From CAVTWH01 sp963794685 (lineage in GTDB: Bacteria > Actinomycetota > Actinomycetes > Mycobacteriales > Micromonosporaceae), in NCBI GenBank assembly GCA_963794685.1, contig CAWCFK010000008.1, forward strand, positions 1-64,000: a stretch of 64,000 bases of DNA, in the 5' to 3' direction. The position numbers were made by a program, and so were the translations under genes. Positions 16,542-24,405 of this stretch are shown here, in pieces; the first letter of the stretch is position 1; each line of letters opens with the position of its first letter. Under the pieces are notes generated by a model. The model ran no database searches. It was not told where the DNA came from and saw only the letters and a program-made list of their open reading frames with translations.

Positions 16542-17848
16542 CGGTGCGCCTCCTTCGGCAGGATGTGCAGGCCGGCCGGGGCCGTCGCGGACAACCGGGC
16601 GGCGGCCGCCCGGACCGCAGCGCTGTCCACTGTGGACAACCGAGCCGGTGCGTCGACGGCGAGCTGCGGATCGGCGTAGAGCAGCTCGTAGTTGGCGAGC
16701 CGGCGGGCCCGGCCACCTACCGAGTCCTGCTCGCGGTACCAGGTCGAGTGCAGCCACCGCAGCGCCCGCCGCAGCTCCACCGGGTCCACTCCGTCGGCGG
16801 CGACCTCGGCGATCGTGGCCAGTACCCGCTGCGCCACGTCGCCGGGATCCCTGCCGGCGGCGCAGACCGCGTTGACCACGAAGACATCCGGATCACGGGC
16901 GTCGAACGGGCCGGTGAGCCCGGCGATCGCCAGCACCTGGGTAGCCAGTGCCTCCTCGCGGACCAGGCGCCGCTTGAGCCGGCTGCTGTCGCCGGCGCTG
17001 AGCACGGCCGCCAGCACCATGGCCGCCAGGTACCCGGGGTCGGTCGGGTCGGGTAGCCGCCAGCCCAGCGCGAGCGCGGGTACCGGGGCCATCGGGTCCA
17101 CCGTGACCACCTCGCGTCCCGGCATTACCTCGACGGCGGGCCGGGCAGCCGGCCGCGCGGGTGAGCCGGGCAACTCCCCGAAGTGCCGCTGTACCAACCC
17201 GAGCGCCTCGTCCACGGCGAACCGGCCGCAGACGGCGAGCACCGCGTTGTCGGGGGTGTAGTAGTCGGCGGCGAACTGTGCGCACTCGGCCAGCGTCGCA
17301 CCGGCCAGGCTGGCCAGGTCGCCGTACCCGTCATGGGCGTTGGCGTGGTCGGCGAAGAGCACCGGCGGCAGCTGGAAGGTCGGGAAACCGCCGTACGGCC
17401 GGTTGCGGATGGTCCGGTTGATCTCCTCGGCCACCACCGACACCTGGGTGGCCAGCGCCGTCTCGGTGATCCGCACACCGCGCAGCCGGTCGGCCTCCAG
17501 GAACAGGCCCAGTTCCAGCGCCTGCGCCGGCAGCACCTCGTAGTAGCAGGTGTGGTCACGGCCGGTGGTGGCGTTGAACGCGCCGCCGTTGGACTGCACC
17601 AGTCGGGCGTGCTCCTGGGCGGCCAGGTTCGGGCTGCCCTGGAACATCAGGTGCTCGAAGAGGTGGGCGAAGCCGGACCGGGTCTCGCTGCGGTACCCGA
17701 CGTCGTAGCTCACCGCGATGCCGACCGCCGGCACGTCCCGGTCGGGCAGGAGTACCACCCGCAACCCGTTGGCCAGCCGGCTGCGGTGGACCGGCTCCCG
17801 CCGTGGCGGGCTGCCCGCCCGCCACGGCCCGGCCAGTACGCTCGTCAT
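16538..17848 (-). CDS. M16-family zinc peptidase, catalytic subunit
   Basis: The 436-residue protein carries the inverted zinc motif HLFEH at residues 62-66 and the third ligand Glu at 142 in VVAEEINRTIRNR, with the classic 76-residue spacing. Its C-terminal half has SRLKRRLVREEALATQ, where the partner's Arg/Tyr substrate-binding pair is not preserved, so it should need the companion subunit. No signal peptide is visible, so it should act in the cytoplasm. It sits between an ABC permease gene and the zinc-less M16 gene in one operon next to the precursor genes. The most likely job is removal of the leader or of an internal spacer from the modified peptide. Confidence 0.87.
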   Translation of the reverse strand: MTSVLAGPWRAGSPPRREPVHRSRLANGLRVVLLPDRDVPAVGIAVSYDVGYRSETRSGFAHLFEHLMFQGSPNLAAQEHARLVQSNGGAFNATTGRDHTCYYEVLPAQALELGLFLEADRLRGVRITETALATQVSVVAEEINRTIRNRPYGGFPTFQLPPVLFADHANAHDGYGDLASLAGATLAECAQFAADYYTPDNAVLAVCGRFAVDEALGLVQRHFGELPGSPARPAARPAVEVMPGREVVTVDPMAPVPALALGWRLPDPTDPGYLAAMVLAAVLSAGDSSRLKRRLVREEALATQVLAIAGLTGPFDARDPDVFVVNAVCAAGRDPGDVAQRVLATIAEVAADGVDPVELRRALRWLHSTWYREQDSVGGRARRLANYELLYADPQLAVDAPARLSTVDSAAVRAAAARLSATAPAGLHILPKEAHR

Positions 17849-17858
17849 CGCCCGCCCC

Positions 17859-18620
17859 TCAGCCGTCGGTGCTGCTGATCGAGCGCACTCCGAACCACAT
17901 CGCCAGCACGGCCACCCCGACGGCGACCGCCACGCCGGTGACCGTGTGGCCGCTGGTGAGCTGTCCGTCGAAGAGTGCCCGTAGGCCGATCACGATGTGC
18001 GACAACGGGTTGGCCTTCGCGATGCCGGCCAGCCAGCCGGGCGCCAGGCTCAGTGGCAGCAGCACCCCGGAGAGCAGCAGTACCGGCAGCATCAGGCTGT
18101 TCAGCGTCTGGCCGAACGCCTCCTCGGAGCGCAGCCGCAGCGCCAAGCCGTAGGAGAGCGCGGACATGCCGGCCGCGAAGAGCCCCAGTACCACGAAGGC
18201 CAGCAACACCCCGGAGACGGAGGCGCGCAGCCCCGCGATGAGCGCGCCGCCGGTGAGCAGACCGGCCTGGATGACCAGGACCAGCACATCGCGGGCGACC
18301 CGGCCGAGCAGCAGCCCGACCGCGCTGGCCCGGGTGACCTTCATCCGGTCGATGACCCCGCCCCGGGCCTCGGCGATCAGCCCGAAGCCGACGAACACGG
18401 CCGCGAACAGGCACTGCTGCACCAGCAGCCCGGGGACGAAGACCCGCCAGGTGTTGCCGCCGTCGAAGCCCGGCGACTGGGTGAGCCGGGTGAGCAGCGG
18501 ACCGAAGAAGATGAGGTACAGCAACGGCTGCATGATGCCGATGACCACGAAGGCCGGGTTGCGCAGGGTGAAGCGCAGCGAGCGCTGGAAGATGATCCAG
18601 GCGGTACGGCTGGTGCTCAT
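17859..18620 (-). CDS. ABC-2 type exporter permease
   Basis: The 253-residue membrane protein resembles DrrB-type ABC-2 permeases: an N-terminal cytoplasmic start (WIIFQRSLRFTLRNPAFV), then six hydrophobic segments, including GIMQPLLYLIFFGP and a central LLAFVVLGLFAAGMSALSYG, with a conserved EAFGQTLNSLMLPVLLLSG loop. It pairs with the ATPase encoded directly upstream; the ATG at 18620 overlaps that stop by four bases. It should export the finished peptide or provide self-protection. Confidence 0.88.
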   Translation of the reverse strand: MSTSRTAWIIFQRSLRFTLRNPAFVVIGIMQPLLYLIFFGPLLTRLTQSPGFDGGNTWRVFVPGLLVQQCLFAAVFVGFGLIAEARGGVIDRMKVTRASAVGLLLGRVARDVLVLVIQAGLLTGGALIAGLRASVSGVLLAFVVLGLFAAGMSALSYGLALRLRSEEAFGQTLNSLMLPVLLLSGVLLPLSLAPGWLAGIAKANPLSHIVIGLRALFDGQLTSGHTVTGVAVAVGVAVLAMWFGVRSISSTDG

Positions 18621-19645
18621 GAGTTCACCTCGACGGTCTCGGCGGATTCGGTGGACTGTGCGGCCGCGTCCCCACCGGCCACCTGCGGGCCGGCAGCGGC
18701 CGGCGGGTTCTCCTCGCGCAGCGACCGGCCGGTCAGCCGCAGGAACACGTCGTCGAGGGTGGGGCGCTTGACCGACACCGAGGTCAGTTCGACGCCCGCG
18801 TGGTCGAGGGCACGCAGCAGCTCGGGCAGCTTGCGCTGGGCCTGCGAGGTGTGGAACTGCACCACCCCGGGAGCGGTGTCCAGGTCACTGCCCGGCACGA
18901 CGCCGGCGACCACGGTGGCAGCCGCACTGATCTGGTCGGTCTCCAAGGTCACCACGTCACCGCCGACCTGTGACTTGAGTGCCTCGGCGGTGTCCGACGC
19001 GATCACCTTGCCACCGTCGATCACCACGATCCGGTCGCTGAGCACGTCCGCCTCGTCGAGGTAGTGCGTGGTCAGGAAGATGGTGGTGCCGTTGGTGTTG
19101 CGCAGCGACCGCAGGTGGTCCCACAGGTTCGCCCGGCTCTGCGGGTCGAGGCCGGCCGAGGGCTCGTCGAGGAACAGCACCCGGGGATCGTTGATCATGC
19201 CGAGCGCCAGATCGAAGCGGCGGCGCTGGCCACCGGAGAGCTTGTTCAGGGAACGGCCACGGAAGCTGTCCAGCTCGAAGCGTTCGATCATCTGGCCGGT
19301 CCGGACCCGGGCCGCGGCAGGGCTCATGCCCTGTAGCCGCGCCTGGGTGACCAGTTCGTCCTCGACCCGGTGGTCGGCCACCGAGCTCGCCTGGCCGACA
19401 TAGCCGATGACGCGGCGTACCTTGTCGCGTTCGCGGACCACGTCGTGCCCGTCGACGGTGGCCGTGCCACTCGTCGGGGTCAGCAGCGTGGCCAGCATCC
19501 GGACGGTGGTCGTCTTGCCGGCGCCGTTGGGGCCGAGGAAGGCGACCACTTCGCCCTCGTCAACGTGCAGGTCAACGCCGTTGACAGCTGGCACCGGCCC
19601 GGACCGGGCGCGGAAGGAGCGGGTGAGATCCTTTGCGGTAATCAC
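18617..19645 (-). CDS. ABC exporter ATP-binding protein (DrrA-like)
   Basis: The 342-residue ATPase has Walker A GPNGAGKT (38-45), signature LSGGQ (136-140) and Walker B VLFLDEP (about 156-162). A C-terminal extension of about 90 residues is typical of DrrA-type daunorubicin-resistance ATPases. The GTG at 19645 follows a GGAG box. It heads a four-gene minus-strand operon (ATPase, permease, M16 catalytic, M16 partner) transcribed away from the precursor genes, so it shares the 389-base regulatory gap upstream. A second, unrelated ABC pair lies at 31754-33543. Confidence 0.88.
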   Translation of the reverse strand: MITAKDLTRSFRARSGPVPAVNGVDLHVDEGEVVAFLGPNGAGKTTTVRMLATLLTPTSGTATVDGHDVVRERDKVRRVIGYVGQASSVADHRVEDELVTQARLQGMSPAAARVRTGQMIERFELDSFRGRSLNKLSGGQRRRFDLALGMINDPRVLFLDEPSAGLDPQSRANLWDHLRSLRNTNGTTIFLTTHYLDEADVLSDRIVVIDGGKVIASDTAEALKSQVGGDVVTLETDQISAAATVVAGVVPGSDLDTAPGVVQFHTSQAQRKLPELLRALDHAGVELTSVSVKRPTLDDVFLRLTGRSLREENPPAAAGPQVAGGDAAAQSTESAETVEVNS

Positions 19646-20034
19646 AATTCACTCCGATCTGGGGAGCACGGCGGCCTGGACTGCAAGGGCCGCAAGGCTT
19701 TGCGCCGGTCAACCGGCGCCTGGTCGGCGCGGTCGGCGGGACGCGGATGTCTAACACCATGGCGGTACGGGCAAGTCACGTCCAGCCTCGCGGCAGCGGA
19801 ATCGGCCGGCTGGCACCAAGTTGCCGTCGCCCTGCGCGCCGTTGACGCAGGTGAGCGGCGATGCCGTTGGTGCGCAAGGGCCGGCGGTGGCCGTAAACGG
19901 ACTCAATGGACGGTAACTAGCTGTCGCGGCGGCTCTTGTGCGTCGCTCCCGACGACCGTGATGCTTCGTCATGTCACCGGACAACGGCACCGGGAGATCT
20001 CCCGGAGCCCCATTCCAGAAAGGAGAAATCCACA
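19646..20034. promoter_or_regulatory. Divergent control region of exporter/peptidase operon and precursor genes
   Basis: This 389-base region separates the minus-strand exporter operon from the first precursor gene and should carry both promoters. I could not find a convincing -10/-35 pair or an inverted repeat. The last 20 bases hold AAGGAG, the ribosome-binding site of the first precursor. Short open frames here look like noise. Confidence 0.45.
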
Positions 20035-20229
20035 ATGAACGCTGTCGACTTCGCCTCGTTCGACGTGAACGAGCTGGGCGTCCTGGACGCCACCGACGCC
20101 GTCGCGCTGCCCGACATGGGCGCCTCGGTCATCATCATCATCGCCTACACGCCGGACGGCGACGAGATCCTCACCGAGGACACCCTCAACGGCAGCGGCT
20201 CGCTGTCGACCTCGTCCTCCTGCTGCTGA
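20035..20229 (+). CDS. RiPP precursor peptide 1 (thiopeptide-type leader)
   Basis: A 64-residue peptide starts at the ATG at 20035, ten bases after AAGGAG. The first half is acidic and reads FDVNELGVLDATD, then AVALPDMGAS at residues 22-31. This closely matches leader ends of known thiopeptide precursors, where the core normally begins right after GAS. Here a hydrophobic VIIII run (32-36) follows, then an acidic stretch (DGDEILTED, 41-49), then a C-terminal NGSGS plus LSTSSSCC (57-64) that is ideal for dehydration and azole formation. The leader/core boundary is therefore unclear. Copy 2 differs by three bases and one residue (Ala37 here, Thr37 there). Tailoring genes follow directly on the same strand. 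Confidence 0.88.
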   Translation: MNAVDFASFDVNELGVLDATDAVALPDMGASVIIIIAYTPDGDEILTEDTLNGSGSLSTSSSCC

Positions 20230-20359
20230 CCACAGCCCGGGAGTCCTCGCACCGCCTGGACAACTGAGCTGGCAGGCACTACGGGCCGCGAGTCGCGCGA
20301 CCCATCGCCCCGGAACCCACCGGGGGTGCCGGGGTTTCACCAACCCGAAAGGAACGGAC

Positions 20360-20554
20360 ATGAACGCTGTCGACTTCGCCTCGTTCGACGTGAACGAGCT
20401 GGGCGTCCTGGACGCCACCGACGCCGTCGCACTGCCCGACATGGGCGCATCGGTCATCATCATCATCACCTACACGCCGGACGGCGACGAGATCCTCACC
20501 GAGGACACCCTCAACGGCAGCGGCTCGCTGTCGACCTCGTCCTCCTGCTGCTGA
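20360..20554 (+). CDS. RiPP precursor peptide 2, near-identical to precursor 1
   Basis: The 64-residue peptide starts at 20360, with AAAGGAA eight bases upstream. It is identical to precursor 1 except for Thr at position 37, so the region after the leader reads VIIIITYTPDGDE instead of VIIIIAYTPDGDE. Of 195 bases 192 match, while the flanking spacers are unrelated apart from the ribosome-binding region. This means a recent duplication of just the coding unit, or strong selection to keep both. Two copies could raise precursor dose or yield two related products. The tail ends in Ser60-62 and Cys63-64, the likely sites for Dha and terminal thiazoles. Confidence 0.88.
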   Translation: MNAVDFASFDVNELGVLDATDAVALPDMGASVIIIITYTPDGDEILTEDTLNGSGSLSTSSSCC

Positions 20555-20608
20555 ACACCTGAACACCCAGGCCGGGCCCGCGTGGCCCCGCTGACACCGC
20601 ACCACCCG

Positions 20609-20628
20609 CCCGGTTTCTGGTAACCGGG
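20609..20628 (+). terminator. Hairpin between precursor 2 and the tailoring operon
   Basis: CCCGGTT and AACCGGG form a perfect seven-pair stem around a six-base loop, 55 bases after the stop of precursor 2 and about 100 before the next start. No T-run follows. It may act as an attenuator that lets precursor mRNA exceed enzyme mRNA, a common layout in RiPP operons. Confidence 0.45.
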
Positions 20629-20727
20629 TAAGCACGATCCGTCCGGTGACAAGACGTTGACCGGCCACCTGCGAACGCAGTCCCAGTCTCACGCTGGCGC
20701 GCGTTTCGTGTCCCTCCTGGAGTCGTC

Positions 20728-21777
20728 ATGAAGAGTATCGGTCCGGGCTTGGCCATTCGGATTTTCGACTATTCGGAGAATCCACGGGAGCTGCTGCGGG
20801 GACTCACCGAGCCGTTGACACGGCTCAAGTCCGCGCAGCAGCTTCCGGTCGTCCACCTGCGCCGTGGCTGGTTGCACGGGTCGCACCTGCTGGTCACCGC
20901 CCGGCCCTACGAGGGGCGCGAGGTCCTCGCCACCGAGTTCGCCGCGCACGCGGCAGCACTCGCCGGTGCCCGCAATGCCGAAACCCCGACGGAATCGGCT
21001 TACCTGACCCGGGCGCAGGAGTTGGCGCGCTGGGAAAACGTGCAGGACGAGTTGCTGCCGCGCCACCCGCAGGGCTTCGTCGACATGCGGCCCGCGCTGC
21101 CCCGGCTTCCGGCCCAGCCGGAGCTCTCCCGGGCCAGCGAACAGATCATGGGTCGCTTCCTGGAGCCGGTACTGGCCAGCGCCGCCGTCCCGGACGCGCA
21201 GATCCTGCCGCACCTGGCCCAGGTGATGGCGGTACTGGCCCGTTCGCACCCGCGCGGAATCAGCGCCGGCGCACTGCCGTACCGCTCGCACGCCGAGGGC
21301 ATCGCCTCGGCCACCGGCAACCACGTCGACCTGAAGTCCCGGTTCGCCACCCGGTTCGCCACCGACCAGCAGGTCTTCTTCGACGCGCTGAACACCCCGC
21401 TCACCGACCCGGCCCTGCTGCTGTGGCAGTCCGCGATCCAGTACGCCTGGGGTGTCGCCGAAGGGCTCGCGGCCGGCGGACACCTCACCGAACGGACCCT
21501 CTCCGACGCCGTCGGCGAGATGGAGATGCCGCTGGGTACCCCCGTGCGCAGCGAATTCATCGGCGAGGTCCTGGGCAGCGCGCTGATCGCCAACCCGTCC
21601 TACCGGCACATCGCCCACCGGGTCGTGCTCAACGTGCTCTACGCCTGCCTGACCTGCTTCGGCATCACGCCGGTGCAGCGCTACTACCTGTGCTACGGGA
21701 TCAGCGAAGCCACCGACCGGCTGCTCGGTCAGGACTCGATCGCCCGGGTACGGGAGTTCAGCCGGGAACTGGCCTGA
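20728..21777 (+). CDS. Putative pyridine synthase / thiopeptide-type cyclisation protein (TbtD/TclM-like)
   Basis: The 349-residue protein begins MKSIGPGLAIRIFDYSE. It has an early strand pair (PVVHLRRGWLHGSHLLVTA) reminiscent of SpaB_C-fold proteins, and a helical rest including HAEGIASATGNHVDLKSR and a C-terminal ALIANPSYRHIAHRVVLN. Thiopeptide pathways encode two proteins of this fold: an eliminating one and one forming the central six-membered ring by [4+2] cycloaddition with release of the leader. The eliminating one is clearly at 29733, so by exclusion and size this is the best candidate for the ring-forming enzyme. GGAG lies ten bases before the ATG. I did not recognise a catalytic residue, so the reaction is an inference. 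Confidence 0.6.
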   Translation: MKSIGPGLAIRIFDYSENPRELLRGLTEPLTRLKSAQQLPVVHLRRGWLHGSHLLVTARPYEGREVLATEFAAHAAALAGARNAETPTESAYLTRAQELARWENVQDELLPRHPQGFVDMRPALPRLPAQPELSRASEQIMGRFLEPVLASAAVPDAQILPHLAQVMAVLARSHPRGISAGALPYRSHAEGIASATGNHVDLKSRFATRFATDQQVFFDALNTPLTDPALLLWQSAIQYAWGVAEGLAAGGHLTERTLSDAVGEMEMPLGTPVRSEFIGEVLGSALIANPSYRHIAHRVVLNVLYACLTCFGITPVQRYYLCYGISEATDRLLGQDSIARVREFSRELA

Positions 21778-21828
21778 GCGTTGACTCCACGGGCCTCCCG
21801 GATCCCCCACAACTCGAAGAGGTGGACC

Positions 21829-24405
21829 GTGACCGAGCTCATGACCCGACCGCATCCGAGTCCGCCGCCGCCTCAGTACGGCTGGCGCCTCGCCGACACC
21901 GCGATGCTCCGGCTGAACCCGATGCGTGGCCGCCGTTTCGGCGGCGCCGACCTGCGCCTGGCGCTGAGCACCCTGTACCTGGCCGAGCAGCAGCGTGCCG
22001 CCCTGCGCGAGCGGGCCTGCGACGAGCTGTTCGCCCTCGCCGGCACCGTTGCCGGCCGCGACCGGCACCGGCTGCTCCAGCTCAAGCGCGCCATCTTCAA
22101 TGGGCGTGACCCGGAGCCCGGCCGGTGGGACATCGAACTGCCGGCCACGGTGACCGGCTGGCTGGCCGCCGCCGAGCGGGCGGCACTGGCCCGCAGCGCC
22201 GTCCGTACCGGGCACCCGAGTTTCCTGGCCGCCGAGCGGGAGACGTTCGCTGAGCTGCTGAGCTGTGAACCGTTCCTGCTCTCCCTCGCGTTGAACTCAC
22301 CGCAGGTCCTCGACGCAGCCCAGCGCTACCGGCGCTCGCCCGGCCGGCCCAGCGCCCGCGACCGCAAGTCCGAGCGCGGCCTGATCCAGCACGTCGCCCG
22401 GGCACTGGTCCGGGTGAGCCCGCTGGCCCGGCTGACCGCCGTCGGCTTCGTCACCTGGGACCCGACCGGCCCGGCACTCGACCAGGCCGGCTTCGACCGG
22501 TCGGCGAGCCGTTCGGTGGTCAGCCCCGACCGCGCGCTGTTCTCCAGTCTGCTCAACGGAATCGTCGTGCCACCGGGGGCCGGCCCCGCGCCCCTGTCGG
22601 TGCAGCGCAACCCGACGCTGCGCGAGACCGACGGCAAGCTGCGCTTCCACCAGGTCGCGCCCGGCCAGCGCCGGGTACTCGAGGTCGAACTCAACGCCCA
22701 GCTCCGCCTGGTGCAGCGGCTCACCGCGACCGGACCGATCCGCACCGAGCGGCTGGTCCTGGAACTCGCCGGTCGACTGGCGGTGCCGGTCGCCGACGCC
22801 GGTCGGCTGGTCAGCGCCGTGCTGTCCGCGCAGATCCTGGTGGCCGCCCCGGTCCTCGACGAGCAGGCGGCCGACCCGGTGACACCGGCCCGCGAACTGC
22901 TGGCGCAGCAACACCCGGCGGTGGCCCAGTTGCTGGGCAACCTGAGCGCCGCACTGGACCTGGTGAGCCACGGCTCGGTGGGCGAGCGGATCGCCGCCCT
23001 GGCCCGGGTCCGGGCCACCGAGACAGCACTCAACGACCTGACCGCCTGCCCGGCCAAGGTGCACGTCAACGAGGACTACCTGCTGCCGCCGGGCACCGTC
23101 TCGGCGCGCGGGTACGAGCCGGCCCTGGCGGACCTGGCCCGGGTCACCGAGTTCCACACGCTCTTCGACCGGCACAACGAGATCCGGGCGATGCTGTCCC
23201 GCGCCTTCGTCGACAGGTTCGGCGCGGGTGCCCGGGTCAGCCTCGTCGAGCACGCCGACGAGTTGGTGGAGCTGGTCCGCCGCCGGGAACTCGGGCTCGA
23301 CGCGCACACCGCCCGGGACTGGGGCCCGGCTGACGGGAGCCTCGGCGAACTGCTGCGGCAGCGGTCCCGCGCGGTGTCCGCGGTCACCGGCCGGATCCGC
23401 GACGCCGTCGGCCAGGCCGCACTGGACCTCGACCCGGACTGGCTGGCCGGACTCGCCGGTCGGCTGCCCGAGCGGTTCCAGCCCGCAACAGCCTCCTACG
23501 GCCTGCTGGTCCAGCCGGTGGCCGGCCGGCTGGTCCTGAACGCCTGCTATACCGGGCACGGGCAGATCTCCACCCGCTTCCTCGGCGCCCAGGCCGACCT
23601 CGGCGGCGACGCGGCCCACCGGCTGACGGCCAGGATCCGGCAGCTCTACGACGAGCCCGGTACCCGCCTGGTCGAGGACCACGGTCTGCACCGCTCGAAC
23701 ATCAACCACCGCGTCCGGCTGCTCGACGACGCCATCACCGGCGACGACTGGCTCGGCGTGCAACTGGTCCACGACCCGGCCACCGACGCGCTCGCTGTAC
23801 TCGACCGCGACGGCACGCCGCTGCGGGTGATGGGGCTCGGGATGAAGTGGATCGAACTCCAGCCGGCTGCGCTCACCCTCGCCGTGTGGCTGCACGACAC
23901 CGGCCGCGTCGCGTTCGACCCGGTAGGCCGGGTGCACCAGGGGCGTACCGGCTGGGCTGCGCTGACCGACCCGACCGTCAGCTACCCGCGGGTGAGCGCC
24001 GGGCAGGTGGTCCTGCAACGACGGCGCTGGTATCCGGGCAGCGACCTGCCGTCGGGGACCGAGCCGGTTGACGAGGCCGAGTACCTGCTCGCGGTCACCG
24101 CGTGGCGGGCCGCCAACCAGGTCTGCGAGGAGGTCATGTTGAAGACGCCGTTGGGCATGCCGTCCAGCCAGGATGTGGGGGAGGACGGGATGACCGGCCA
24201 ACTCGGCCGCTACCTCAACGCCCGGCGCCGGGAGAAGCCGCAGTACGTCGACCTCGGCAGCGCGCTGATGGTGCGGGTGCTGCCGAAGCTGCTGGAGCGG
24301 CGCGGTGCCGGCTACGTCGAGGAGGCGTTGCCGGGGGTACGCGCGGGCGCCCACGCGGTCGAGTGGGCCGTCGAGTACGACCGTGGCGGTGTCCCGTGCG
24401 GGTGA
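21829..24405 (+). CDS. LanB/TbtB-type Glu-tRNA-dependent dehydratase, glutamylation domain protein
   Basis: The 858-residue protein is a split-LanB glutamylation subunit, which uses Glu-tRNA to activate Ser/Thr for elimination to Dha/Dhb. Visible family marks are AMLRLNPMRGRRF at the N-terminus, RVSPLARLTAVGF (about 198-210), KVHVNEDYLL, a FHTLFDRHNEIRAMLSRAF region, RLVEDHGLHRSNINHR (about 614-629) and VVLQRRRWYPGSDL near the end. The elimination domain is missing, as expected, and is supplied by the protein at 29733. The GTG at 21829 follows AGAGGTGG; an ATG at 21841 is an alternative start. A strongly diverged copy is encoded at 7912-10362. Confidence 0.85.
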   Translation: MTELMTRPHPSPPPPQYGWRLADTAMLRLNPMRGRRFGGADLRLALSTLYLAEQQRAALRERACDELFALAGTVAGRDRHRLLQLKRAIFNGRDPEPGRWDIELPATVTGWLAAAERAALARSAVRTGHPSFLAAERETFAELLSCEPFLLSLALNSPQVLDAAQRYRRSPGRPSARDRKSERGLIQHVARALVRVSPLARLTAVGFVTWDPTGPALDQAGFDRSASRSVVSPDRALFSSLLNGIVVPPGAGPAPLSVQRNPTLRETDGKLRFHQVAPGQRRVLEVELNAQLRLVQRLTATGPIRTERLVLELAGRLAVPVADAGRLVSAVLSAQILVAAPVLDEQAADPVTPARELLAQQHPAVAQLLGNLSAALDLVSHGSVGERIAALARVRATETALNDLTACPAKVHVNEDYLLPPGTVSARGYEPALADLARVTEFHTLFDRHNEIRAMLSRAFVDRFGAGARVSLVEHADELVELVRRRELGLDAHTARDWGPADGSLGELLRQRSRAVSAVTGRIRDAVGQAALDLDPDWLAGLAGRLPERFQPATASYGLLVQPVAGRLVLNACYTGHGQISTRFLGAQADLGGDAAHRLTARIRQLYDEPGTRLVEDHGLHRSNINHRVRLLDDAITGDDWLGVQLVHDPATDALAVLDRDGTPLRVMGLGMKWIELQPAALTLAVWLHDTGRVAFDPVGRVHQGRTGWAALTDPTVSYPRVSAGQVVLQRRRWYPGSDLPSGTEPVDEAEYLLAVTAWRAANQVCEEVMLKTPLGMPSSQDVGEDGMTGQLGRYLNARRREKPQYVDLGSALMVRVLPKLLERRGAGYVEEALPGVRAGAHAVEWAVEYDRGGVPCG

